DNA from: Patiria miniata
Taxonomy: Eukaryota > Echinodermata > Asteroidea > Valvatida > Asterinidae
Length of the DNA: 64,000 bases
Assembly (NCBI RefSeq): GCF_015706575.1
Contig: NW_024037058.1
Location: forward strand, 7,503,806 to 7,567,805
Reading direction: 5' to 3'
The notes under the pieces were generated by a model. It ran no database searches, was not told where the DNA came from, and saw nothing but the letters and a program-made list of their open reading frames with translations. The position numbers and the translations under genes were made by a program. This document shows, one piece after another, positions 26,488-36,659 of this stretch (the stretch's first letter is position 1; each line of letters begins with the position of its first letter).

Positions 26488-29400
26488 GTTTGTCAGTCTT
26501 ACAGGGTCCTGTACTTGGGGATTTTGGGTATTAGGGTCTTGAGAATCTTGGGGAGCTCGGTGTCCTGCAGCCTTGTAGACTTCAGGGTCTAAGCGTCTTG
26601 GGATCTTGGAGGTTGAGTCTTGGGATCTCGGGGCCTTCAGTTACACCACTATTATCCTATAGCATGCATGATATTTAGACCTTCATAATAATTCGTAGAC
26701 AGTTTGCCAGTTCTAACCTGCAGCTTTTCTTTTGGTGATTCCAATCAGATTTTTGCGGATCCTGCACCCCTTGCCTCGCTCCAACTTCTGTGTGATGACT
26801 TCAATGGCATGAGACACATTGGAATGGTCTAGTACGATATCCCATATTCGAATAACCTCAGAGTAGCATGCCTCACCAGACGCAGTGCCTGCAGATTAAA
26901 AAAAGGCTCTGAAAAATTCCACTGAAAATGGACAACTCAAATTTAACTTGCATTAATTAGAGGAATGGCTTTTTGCAATACAAGAATGCTGCAATAATGA
27001 TGAATAAACTCGGCTGAAAACCAACTATTTCAGGCTCCATAAGTTCACAGGTAAACTTCAAACTAAGACAAAATTGCCAACTTAAAGCCAGTTTAGTACT
27101 TATTAAAAGCATCTTTTCAAACTCACTGTCAGACAGCCGTGGTGAGAACATGACCGCCAGCTCCCACAGCAGTCGTCCGCCTTTGGTCAGCTTGGCTTCA
27201 TACAGTTTAATGTCATATTCCTGAGGACGGCCAACCAAAGGCTTGCAGAGTTTGCGAGGCCAATAGCCACTGGCTAACGTCTGGATCTTCCTGATAGCAA
27301 TTTCCTTGATACCATGGGGAACTTGCTTACCCACAAGCAACTTCCAAACCTTGGACAAAAGCAATGGAGCCTCAGAATTGTTAAATAAACATTTTAAACT
27401 GTCTCCTGGATTTTCCACTATGTGTACACCGTACCACCGAAATATATGATTTTGTATGATGTATTTATATTATGTGGACACTGAGCACAGCGTTGTTGCT
27501 AATCAAGACAAAATAGAGGAATGTACAGAAAAGGTTGAATTTGAATTTTTCATACAGGACTGGTGATGTCGTCAAGAGTCAATCAGAATCATGCTGGCGT
27601 TTGTCTCAATCCGTCGCAGGTTTATCTCCCCAGTCAATATCAGTACACCTTTTTGATTGGTTGAGAGTGGCAAGCGTGGGTGATCGTGGCTATATTAGCT
27701 TACCAATGGACACAACATATCGGCCAGCATCTGGATTAGTCTTGCAAAACAACCTGACGTTTTAGTGAAAAGAATGACTATCATAAAACGTTACCCTGTG
27801 ATTTCACAGGATTAAAGCGACAGAAGAATCACTGCATGCCGAATCGACAGTGCGTCAAGCTTACAAGCCTAAATCACCCTATTGAGGCAATCATGCATGC
27901 ATGCATGCATGCATAATCATGTGTCCCAATGATACTAAATCCCCAGATGCCCCTAACAATGAGTTAACGGGAAAACATTATGAATCAATAAAATCTTGGG
28001 GAATGTAAGGGGACATCTAATCAATATTTCATCCGTTTTTATTTGATGAAAGGACTGAGGCGAGCATCATGTTCATATTTGAAGGATATTTGCCACGACA
28101 GATGTTCTGTTGTTTTCCTATACTGTGCATCCATTTGAGCAACTGCGAGTGTTAATGCATGCATTCTCACATCACTAAGCCTAAACGACGTTTTAGGGGA
28201 TACGCACCAGTCCTAAATTCTGTATGACTAAATTCTGTTTGACAAAAAAAGGTTTAACTTCTACATGCTTTCACGGATTTTGATTAAACTTGGATGTCGC
28301 GACCCTTGGGTGCGAAGACACAATTCTTCATTGGATTACTGACGTCGAAAGTCATGTAGCGGTCATTAAAGGTTATTGTTCAAATATGCTTGAAATGTTC
28401 TTTGTCTACATAATTGATGGATTTTTAATGTAACTGGGCAGTGATCCTTGGGTTGGGTCACAACCCTTCCGAGATTTGAGGTCAACGGTCATCTAGGGGT
28501 CGCAGGGGTCGGTCGTTTTTACACTTTTTTTTTTTAAAGAACATAAAACATAGGGATCGACTGCGGAAAATGGCGACACATGCGATCCGCGGACCACTTG
28601 TTATAGAAGCAAAAGCATAATAATGAAAACGCACCTTTGCGGTACACTCCACCTCCCAGATAAGATGGTCAAAGACACTTGTATCAATTGCAGGTTTACC
28701 ATGTTTTTCCTTGCGGTTCTCCTGCACGTTTGCAACTACCGTTTGGAAACAAGGGATTAGGGCAAAACAGTGTAAATGAACTTGCTATGATATGCTATGT
28801 ACCTCAGCAAGATTTAGTGAAAGCGAAGCAAATTTCATGAATATAAAGTAAAGTTTCTTTGTGCGAATTCGCTCTGCGATGGAATGTGCATGAAGTATGT
28901 CTATATAGTCTGCAAAGTTTGGTGATGAAAAAGGCATTTTCTTTTTATTTTGCTACCAGAATTCATTTCAATTGTAATTTTGTTGAATCCAAAGTGTGAC
29001 TATATATGTATTTAGGCCTATACTGAACTCTCTTTTGCTTCACTTGGACATTTGCTTTACTCTAGTTACCTTGTGATTGTTGTTGTCTCCTCCACCCTTC
29101 CTCCTTCAACTGCAGTCTCTTCTCTTCTACTTCCTCCTCCTGTTGTTTCTGACTCTCCCTCCCTTCCATTTGTCATAGCATGTAATGCCTCTTTTGATAT
29201 CTATTCTTGCCTTCCGTTACATTGCCCACCTCTGAACAGTCATGCTGTGCAATTTATCTATTGATCAGTTTAACACATCATCAAGTAACATTTTTTTATA
29301 TATATAAAAGAGACTTCCACATCAAGAACCTTAAAATGTAAGGAATTAAGGGTAAACTTGTCCCCTCCTGAAAAACAAAACTGTGGAATTTGAAAAGGGG

Positions 29401-30394
29401 AAACAACAGATGGTCAGTATATGGTGCACCTCAGCACGATGCACTGCTGTGTAATAAAATAATGAACAGTTCCCCAGCCCCAAGGCAAAATTATGTCAGC
29501 CTCTACCTCCACCCCCTCCCCATCCCATTCCGATCCCAGCCCCACCAATGGCAGTAGATGCAGATGGACAGATGGAGACATGAGAGAGCTTATATATGCC
29601 CCCGTGCTTTTCATATTAACAAAATACATTTTTTTTCTCCAAACGAATTCCATTGTGTAAAAAAAACACTATCCTTTTCCCGAATTTTGGAGTCTATAAG
29701 TATAACACTCTGAAAACAGGGCTGTCATTTTACGCACAGGCAAGTGAACCCCGCCTAGCTATAGCCCCATTCTATGGCCGCTCCATAAACTACTGAGTTT
29801 AGAGCGGCCATAGTTTATATAGAACCCGCCATGTGAACTAATAAGAGCAAAGTATTATTATTGTCGGGTTGCAAATGATTCGAATTTGGTAAAGAAATAA
29901 TTAATGTCGGTGGATTTTTTTCGTTGCATGTCTCATTCGAAAGTGAATAACTTTTTTTTAATTTCTAGACAATAGCAAAGGACTTGGGGCGGGGCATGTT
30001 TCGGGGTGAAACTCAAAATAGCACTGTGCACGGGAATCCATTACGAATACGATCCGTCCAAATACCTACCTCGATGATGGCGTCCCCTTTTTGATGTATG
30101 TTATAAGCTCGGCAACCTTGGCTTTCAGTTGAAAACAAATCCTCGGTAAAACACATGAAAAAGAAACTCAAAAAGTGGCAGACCTCCAGCGCGATCCAGG
30201 TACTGTAAAATCTTACGTTCAGGAAGTTCTTTTAGTTCCGTGTGTATAGGCCGCGCAAAGATCGTATAAAGGGGATCAGGAAGATCGGAAACTGGTATAT
30301 TTTTGTACAGTGACTTATGAAACACGATGACGTCATTAAATTGGATCACGGGGAAGGGCGCCCATAGCGTTGGGTATGTAAACGCGTGTGAGGC
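15182..30394 (-). CDS. TRANK1: TRANK1-like UvrD/SF1 helicase-domain protein, 18 exons, 5' end missing
   Basis: Exons on the minus strand, 5' to 3': 30394-30184, 28735-28635, 27349-27127, 26888-26718, 26349-26077, 25582-25454, 24003-23696, 23407-23185, 23022-22892, 22613-22421, 21817-21656, 21315-21128, 20237-20103, 19817-19686, 16609-16477, 16298-16203, 15915-15699, 15335-15182. Every junction is AG/GT and phase-compatible, and the sum is 3180 nt ending in TAA. The product resembles the helicase half of TPR and ankyrin repeat-containing protein 1. Motifs, numbered from the first residue seen: Walker A GRSGTGKT (322-329), DETQDF (628-633), GDTAQSI (655-661), NYRSH (703-707), EAKGLEF (796-802), YTATTRAR (870-877). 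All are intact, so ATP binding is plausible. No start codon, TPR or ankyrin exons were found upstream. The C-terminal tail after the helicase is only about 180 residues, far shorter than in vertebrate TRANK1. Cellular role unknown. Confidence 0.88.
16924..17352. mobile_element. Inverted-repeat element in a TRANK1 intron
   Basis: The left arm (16924-16990) and right arm (17288-17352) are inverted copies. CAAATTTGGTGTCAAATG, AAAGCTTAAAGTCTATATTT and CTTCAAATC-type sequence pair with few mismatches around a loop of about 300 bp. No open frame; probably a MITE. Confidence 0.7.
17216..19212. repeat. Dispersed CCGTCCTTCCGTTACC motif array
   Basis: Copies or near-copies of this 16-mer occur at about 17216 (variant), 17766 (followed by its inverted copy), 18807-18832 (two head-to-tail), 19019 and 19197 (variant), all in one intron. 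An inverted pair around CGTGAATTATG lies near 18590 and 19053. The pattern fits subterminal repeats of a decayed transposon but has no gene. Confidence 0.6.
17622..17665. repeat. (AAAAT)n microsatellite
   Basis: About eight head-to-tail AAAAT units directly after a GTAATAAAATA stretch. It may be the tail of a retroposed sequence. Confidence 0.9.
19255..19308. repeat. GT-rich simple repeat
   Basis: Imperfect (GGTGTGTG)n tract in a TRANK1 intron. A second similar tract lies at 19608-19639. Confidence 0.85.
19686..24003 (-). CDS. TRANK1: TRANK1-like gene, central exons: helicase motifs II-V
   Basis: Eight exons encode residues 370-860. Exon 24003-23696 begins with AYVSSKYDHLHQIFLTKN. Exon 23407-23185 contains FANELWPRI and ends with SSIKG, joined to SFEALHSETGFLSLEEY. 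Exon 22613-22421 bears HEFYVDETQDFTQAEL, the Walker B/DExQ box. The split glycine that follows makes FLTGDTAQSI with exon 21817-21656, which ends in THNYRSHC. Exon 20237-20103 carries VMTINEAKGLEFNDV. These are the ordered UvrD-like SF1 motifs with no missing catalytic residue. The exon encoding QVVDF starts right after a CAA/GTTACA donor, which is a weaker splice site than the others. Confidence 0.9.
24315..24725. mobile_element. Element with repeated TACGTGCTGAGCAAA motifs
   Basis: CGCACACGAGAGCTACGTGC and GAGCAAA at 24325 face their complement (TTTGCTCAGCACGTAGCTC) at 24366. Further copies lie at 24533 (GCACGTAGCTCA) and 24650-24685 (CCGCACACGGGG, CTACGTGTTGAGCAAAC). A GGCCTCGCGAGGC palindrome lies at 24568. 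This looks like a nest of terminal or subterminal repeats from one non-autonomous element inside a TRANK1 intron; exact ends are uncertain. Confidence 0.55.
25454..30394 (-). CDS. TRANK1: TRANK1-like gene, exons 1-6 of those seen: pre-helicase region and Walker A
   Basis: These exons encode residues 1-369 of the visible product. Exon 30394-30184 opens in phase 0 without an ATG, so at least one further 5' exon exists; it is the least certain exon because I match it only by frame and phase. Exons 28735-28635 and 27349-27127 carry WEVECTAK followed by a basic, helical region (IRKIQTLASGYW). Exon 26888-26718 gives EVIRIWDIVLDH, a strong family match. Exon 26349-26077 has IMKFYSFTSN and runs into SILLLGRSGTG. 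The next exon (25582-25454) supplies the lysine and threonine of Walker A followed by CCLYRMW, so the ATP-binding loop is interrupted by an intron of about 500 bp. Confidence 0.82.
25999..26040. repeat. (GTT)n microsatellite
   Basis: About 12 GTT units close to the 3' side of the Walker A exon's donor (minus-strand gene). Confidence 0.9.
26458..26485. repeat. Poly-T tract
   Basis: About 26 consecutive T, intronic. Followed on plus by short GGGTCTTG-type repeats to about 26640. Confidence 0.9.
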
Positions 30395-30399
30395 CTGAG

Positions 30400-31510
30400 A
30401 GTACGCAGAATCTTCACCTCATGCACTCCGCTGATCCGCGGGGCCGGTGTAAGAAGAGCGGGATTTTTATTGATGAAAGAGACAAACTGTTTTTAAAAAG
30501 ATGATATAAAGGAATAAATAATGAACGAATAAATGAATAAAAGGGGGATAACTAGACTTGTCAGTGAAAATAGTAACATATGTTGAGATTTACAATTACA
30601 TGTACATGTACATGTATCTTATTGGGCGAGAGCGGGCGATGTACGGTAACCAATAATAGTGGCGATTGCTTCAAAAGTCCACAAAATGTCCTAAAGTTGT
30701 TCATTATTCAAATATAAAAACCAGATTCATTTTTTTCGCCTTCAAATAAAATACATTTCATTTTTAAAATTAATTATGAATAAAATCATCTAAGTATTGC
30801 TCATAACATGAATAGAATGCTTGTATGACCCCCTTCAATTTTTGACGCTTTGAGTAAGTTGCACAATACAAGCGCTGTACAGGGTACGTCTTACTTAGTG
30901 AATAGAGCAATTCTGCTTGTTACCTACCTAACGCTAGGAGCGCCCTTCCCCATCATGACATCTGAGCAAGTACTTCCTGTTTCACTTTTTTTCGGCGGAC
31001 TGTCCGGTATTCCCCTGTATCCGGCTCGTTAAAAAAAAAGTCATACACGCGCGCACCACTGATTACTAGCGCCCATTGGCTGCAAACGCTGGTTCCAATC
31101 GTGCAGAAAGTGCTGGAGGTACCGTCACACCATGTGTTTTATTTCTCCATGGTCACACTAACGAACCGGATACTATAATAATTCCGCGCTTAGTACGATC
31201 ATGGTACGATGACCGCGGAAACTAAAACTTGGAAAAAGACGTACATGTATTTCCGTCAGTAGACTGGTTCCCAGTCCCTCCATTGCCCTGACTTCGAATG
31301 TAGGGACAAATAGCGGGTAATAGATTAGGAAGTACATTATTTCCTCCTAGTAGTGCAAATTATATGCAGGACTAGCTTAGGTCTGATTCCCGCCCCCTGA
31401 ATACAAAATCACAACGACATTTCCACCCCTGAAAATGAACTAGTACAGAGCAGCTCCTCTAGTACAAAATGGCAACAATACTACCACCATTGATCTCCAT
31501 ATATCAATGG
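30400..31510. other. Upstream region of the visible TRANK1-like exons
   Basis: No further in-phase exon or start codon could be supported. An ACATGTACATGTACATGTA run lies at about 30596-30614. A minus-strand ATG near 30960 followed by a GTAGGT donor was considered as a first exon, but its phase does not fit. Confidence 0.4.
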
Positions 31511-31517
31511 CTACCAC

Positions 31518-32430
31518 TGTCACGCCCCAACTATCGCATCGGTCCCAACTATAGTTGGGCCTGTCCCAACTATAGTTGGGACAGGCCCAACTGTAGTTCC
31601 ACAGTTGGGCTGGCCCAACTATAGTTGGGCCTGTCCCAACTATAGTTGGGACGGTCCCAACTGTAAATTCCATTGTTGGGCTGGCCCATCTATAGTTGGG
31701 CCACTCCGATCTTTTTATTTTGCGGTGTCCCAACTATAGTTGACATTGATGTACAACCATAAAACGTTCCCTACAGCTCTGATACACGTCTGACTTTACT
31801 GGGGACCACTGAAATTAGCTATTGATGGGGCGAATCTATAGTTGGGCCATCCCAATCTTTTTATTTTGCGGTCCCAACTATAGTGTACATTGTTGTACGA
31901 TTATAAAACATTCCCTACAACTCTAATACACATCTGACTTTACTGGGGACCAATGAAATGATCTATGGGTGGGGACCATCTGTAGTTGGACCACCGCAAT
32001 ATTTTTATTTGGCAGTCCCAACTATAGTTTACAACTGATGTACGACTATAAAACATTCTCTACAGCTCTTCTTACATTGGCTTACATGTCCGACTTGGGA
32101 CCTTTGACATTAGCTATGGGTGGGGCCCATCTATAGTTGGCCGGCCATGGCAATATTTGAATTTTGCAAAATGTTGCTGGATAATAAAACCCAGCAGCTG
32201 GACAACTCGTCCAACTAGGCAGTACCACGTGACCGGCCAGCCTTGCGGCATGCATGCACGACGAATACACGGTGCCAGCGCCGCGGAACATTTAAACAAC
32301 AAGATCTATCAAGCATGAAGCATCCGGCGCAACTCCAGTCCTAACTATAGTTGGGCCGACCCAACTGCCGCACTATAGTTGGGACAGTCCCAACTATAGT
32401 TGGGACCGATGCGATAGTTGGGGCGTGACA
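31518..32430. mobile_element. Palindrome-rich TIR element
   Basis: The ends are inverted: TGTCACGCCCCAACTATCGC at 31518 and its complement ending at 32430, flanked by CCAC on both sides (31514-31517 and 32431-32434), a possible 4-bp target duplication. Inside lie five perfect copies of the 16-bp palindrome CCCAACTATAGTTGGG plus many degenerate ones. These surround about three tandem units of roughly 143 bp (starting near 31745, 31887 and 32034) that share TATAAAAC and CTGACTTTACTGGGGACCA. No open frame. The superfamily is not recognised. Confidence 0.8.
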
Positions 32431-32920
32431 CCACTAATGTGCAGTTGTTAACGACCTTCGATCGCAGCCTCGACTCCAGGGGCGCGTGCTCGTTCCACAC
32501 AACATGGAGAATGCATACACTAACCCCTGGCTGTGATGATGACGTAATTGACGCTGAATGGCTATTCACAGCGTACTGCGCGGGCATTTCGAAGATTGCA
32601 CGCCGGGCGCGCCCATAATGCGCTCGCACTCGCGTGTTTAGCTTTACGTCACGTACGAAAAAAAAAATTATGATTCAAAAGTCGCGATGCCTGTACGATA
32701 TGGATTATGTCAGCCGTGTTTTTCGCTAAAAAAAACCCCTGTATCTGTGGTTGTAAATTCAAAGGCACGAAAGGGGTACGTACATTTAATACAAATCTTT
32801 GCTAATTAACACAACGTCCAAACGTTGTGTTTGAAAGGATTGATTCATCAAAATCACAACTTTTAACATTTTAAATGTGGCGTCGTCATGTAAAACAGAT
32901 AAACTGCAGCCCTAATTATA

Positions 32921-34294
32921 ATATAGGTTTTCCCGGCTATTTTAACACTTGTATCACACGAATTTCCTATATCGATACATTTATTTCGTCCCCAAACATC
33001 GCCAAGCTCACTTCTCAATTTGAATTTCAGAAAGCCACCCCTAGATTTCATTTAAGGTTCAGTATAATTCAAATTGTTAGCATTCCGATTCGTCCAAAAT
33101 CTTTGAAATTCGTCTCGTGAAGCAATCGGCGTTGAATTGAAAAAGCAAATTCGTTTTTTGTCATTCGTTTTAATGTTCTTGTCGTTACATTTCGTCTCTG
33201 GTGACTTAAAACGTTACGGTTAAAAATGTGCCCAATCTTTGGACTTGTTTGCGCATTAATGAAATTTTAATTTTTAACAAATATTCATTACTGGACCAAG
33301 CCCAGTCTAATGTGGCTTTCGCGAACCCGTGAATCCCGGGTTCGTATTCATGAGCCCCCTACTAAGATAATGGCTATTTAATCAGTTGATGACCATAAAT
33401 ATGTTCTTGATAAGCACTCAGGCTATCCCCAATGTATATGCGTCTGTTGTTTAGAGCCAGCCTGCCTCCCATCAGAATTTGAGTGATGAGTGATGCGCCA
33501 GTTAAGTGCTGGAAAGCTACCAACAGCTAAGAAAGCCACTTTAGACTGGGCTTGGTCCAGTAATGTTTCCTTATAAATGAAAGTATAGCTGTACGTTTTG
33601 AGGTTTTTTTTACAATTAACATTGAAATCAGAAATTGAACTTTCACAATATGCTCTTTGCTTTAAATTAAGCATTAAGATCAAACACTTTCGTAATGTTG
33701 CTCTTTGATATATGTTTATGAATAAAACAACAGAAATAAGGTATGATGTCTATCAAAGACCAACATTAAGAAGGTCTTTGAACTTAATGCTTAGTGTCCA
33801 TGTCATAAGTGCATATTGTGAAATGTCAATTCCTGACTCTAATGTTAATTGTGAAACACAGAAATAAAAATTCATACCTTACAGCTAACTACTTTTATTT
33901 ATACATATAAGGAAATGTATGTTGAATTATTATTGTTTTAATACGCATAATATTTCAAATAAGTCTAAAGATTGGGCGCATTCTCTAATCGTATACGATT
34001 TAAGTCACCAGGGACGAAATGTAACGACAACAACACGAAATTCGAAAACGAATGACAAAAAACGAATTTGCTTTTTCAATTCAACGCCGATTGCTTCACG
34101 AGACGAATTTCAAAGATTTTGGACGAATCGGAATGCTAACAATTTGAATTACACTGAACCTTAAATTAAATCTCGTGGTGGCTTTTTGAAATTCAAATTG
34201 AGAATTGAGCTTGGCGATGTTTGGGGACGAAATTTAAGTATTGATATAGGGAATTTGTGTGATACAAGTGTTAAAATAGCCGGGAAAACCTATA
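32921..34294. mobile_element. Large fold-back (inverted repeat) element
   Basis: The outer arms of about 360 bp (32921-33285 and 33925-34294) are inverted copies. CGGCTATTTTAACACTTGTA, CCAAACATCGCCAAGCTCA, TCGTGAAGCAATCGGCGTTG and CAGTAATGAATATT-like blocks occur in mirror order. Nested inner inverted pairs lie at 33288-33325 versus 33527-33570 (CTGGACCAAGCCCAGTCTA) and at 33620-33690 versus 33777-33840. Small substitutions show that it is not fresh. No transposase frame. Confidence 0.8.
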
Positions 34295-34333
34295 TACCGT
34301 ATTTTGGTATATTTAAATTACACAATTCCAGGG

Positions 34334-34473
34334 GTTATGATCGCGCAAGGCATGATGGGAAACAACATGGCGCTGCAAGATCGTACCCACGGGGCACGAG
34401 GTTGTTATGATCGCGCAAGGCATGATAGGAAACAACATGGCGCTGCAAGATCGTACCCACGGGGCACGAGGTT
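34334..34473. repeat. Tandem duplication, 70-bp unit, two copies
   Basis: GTTATGATCGCGCAAGGCAT begins at 34334 and again at 34404. The two 70-bp units are almost identical (one G/A difference seen), so the duplication is recent. Confidence 0.92.
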
Positions 34474-35228
34474 GCGATTTTCGCTTAATTCGGAAGTGTC
34501 TCTGACACTAAAGAGAGGGACAAATACTTGTCAGTATTTGAAACCTATGCAGTTGAAATGCTTGAAAGTTGCCTTCGTGCAGAGACACTGGCGATTTTGC
34601 CTACTGGTTTATATAGTCAGTTTTTGATAGCCATGTGTTCAATGTGTCATAATTTATAAGCATGCGCAAACTGTAAACATCATTTTTGCAAAAAAAAATC
34701 ATGCTGCGCACGCGCAGAGGTTGAAATTAGAACTTTGCTTGAAATGGGAACTAGCAATAAAAAAAACCCCGAAATTTAATTTCGACCAGTCTCACCGCAC
34801 CTGCAGTTTGAATTACCCAGATGGAATATTTTGGAGGTTCACCAACCAAGCACAAGTAGCTATCGGTCCCCAAAAAATTATGGGAGCGCGCGGGAGCGAG
34901 TCTATTCCGTCAGTAACTTTTAAAAGGCAACAGAGGGCGCTATAACATTTGTAGCGCCCTGAATAATTTCGTATTTGAATCATTGATGCACGTGAGTTTT
35001 CGTGTAAATAAATAATATTTCACATAAATTTACAAAATGAACATATGACCTAGTTTTAGAGAACAGAGTCCTGAAATCATTTGGCAAAAATAAAAAAGGC
35101 TTCGACTTGGTTCGAGGTCGGGATGTATCGTTGATGTATTTGAGTTGCATTGCCAGACATTGGCATTGCATTTACACTTCCATTGCACAATGTTGATCAT
35201 GATACTGATAGTAATAAATTAATAGTAT

Positions 35229-35860
35229 TAAACGTGGCGCGGCCCCCATCTTGGCGCACTTTGATTTTTCGCCTGTAGCGCCTACCTAGAGCAAAGGTTT
35301 TAACTGAAATTTCACAGAAAGTGAAATTTCATCAAGTTGTAAACACTCCTGTTCATAAATCGCGCATCGCGAGTGTAGGCTATTTACCCGTAACAAAGTT
35401 AAAAGAAAAAGTTATTTTGGCGTGATTTTCCGATTTTGTTTTCAAGTGCAAAGTGAACCCATTGAACATGTTGAAAATGCCCCGAAATTGGCAATTTTTT
35501 AATAATTTTCTGACAAACATCTGGCTGGGTATGTAAGTAGAGATCGTAATTATTTATCAGAATGTATCAAGTTTACAGACTTTCTAAAATGTTAATTTGG
35601 AATTTTCCGAGATTTATTCAAGTGCGCCACGTTAGGGAACACTCCGCTAATTTGTGCCCAATTTCCGGACGCCACGGTTTTTGAATTTCGGATTGAATTT
35701 TACCAAAATTGTTCACAGAGGTTAAATAGCAAGCATTAATAAGGTAAAAGTACTAGTCTTTTACTGCATGAATTTGAGGTTTGTCAACAAAGAGGTTTGG
35801 CAAAACCACACGAGGCCAAGTCGGGTAAGCTTCGAAGTGCGCCACGTTAGGGAACACCAC
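35229..35860. repeat. Repeat bounded by GCGCCACGTT motifs
   Basis: GCGCCACGTTAGGGAACAC occurs at 35623 and 35840. The complementary AACGTGGCGC occurs at 35231. This suggests a small TIR element, or nested copies, with degraded edges. No gene. Confidence 0.45.
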
Positions 35861-36659
35861 TATATTCCTTTTTACAAATACAATGTCATGAAATGATGAA
35901 TGCCGAAGTCGAACTTGAACTTTATTGCACATGTTGCATGATCTGTGAACGTGGCATTTGCACAACGCCACAGTCCGTCCTCACGTAGATACACTCATTT
36001 AGTCAGTTGTTTTAAATTTTGGTGAGTCTTTCAACCTTATGTAAGAACAGGGTCCTAAAGGTAAGGATTACCATAAAAATGTCTTTTGTTATATGGAACG
36101 GGGTCCTTAACTACATAAGGCCTACATGATTACCCTTAAAATATAGCCAGTCACTAGACCCACTAACTGGGGCACTAGTAGAACTTCTTTTTTGACGTTT
36201 GGGATGTGGTCTGTCGTACGAGTTGGGGGAGACCTAGACTGGTTCCTGGTTCATCCACTGCGTATTTCGAATGATCCAAAGTTATTGGAGGATGGGGATT
36301 AGTCTGGGAGACCATCACAAGTTAAATTCGAACGCATTCGCGCGCGACAACGCCTGACGCTCACACAAAGACAATGTGGCTAATAGGTTTTGCACATCAG
36401 GCAGTCGTGCATATTTTGCGCGCGAATCGGTACAGTAGAGAAAGCTCACGCTGTGTGTCCTGTCCTCAGAGCTCTCAAAAGTGGTAAAAGCACACCCTCT
36501 TTTGTTGGCGCACAGAGCCCATAGGCTCTCAACTTTCAATAGTAGTGAAAGTATGCAAGTAATTTTTCATTTAGATTTGGCCCACCAATCTCCCACCAAT
36601 GCCAACAAATGTTCTGCTTCTTCTTTTTAGCCGTGTGAAGTTCACATACGGATGCTATT

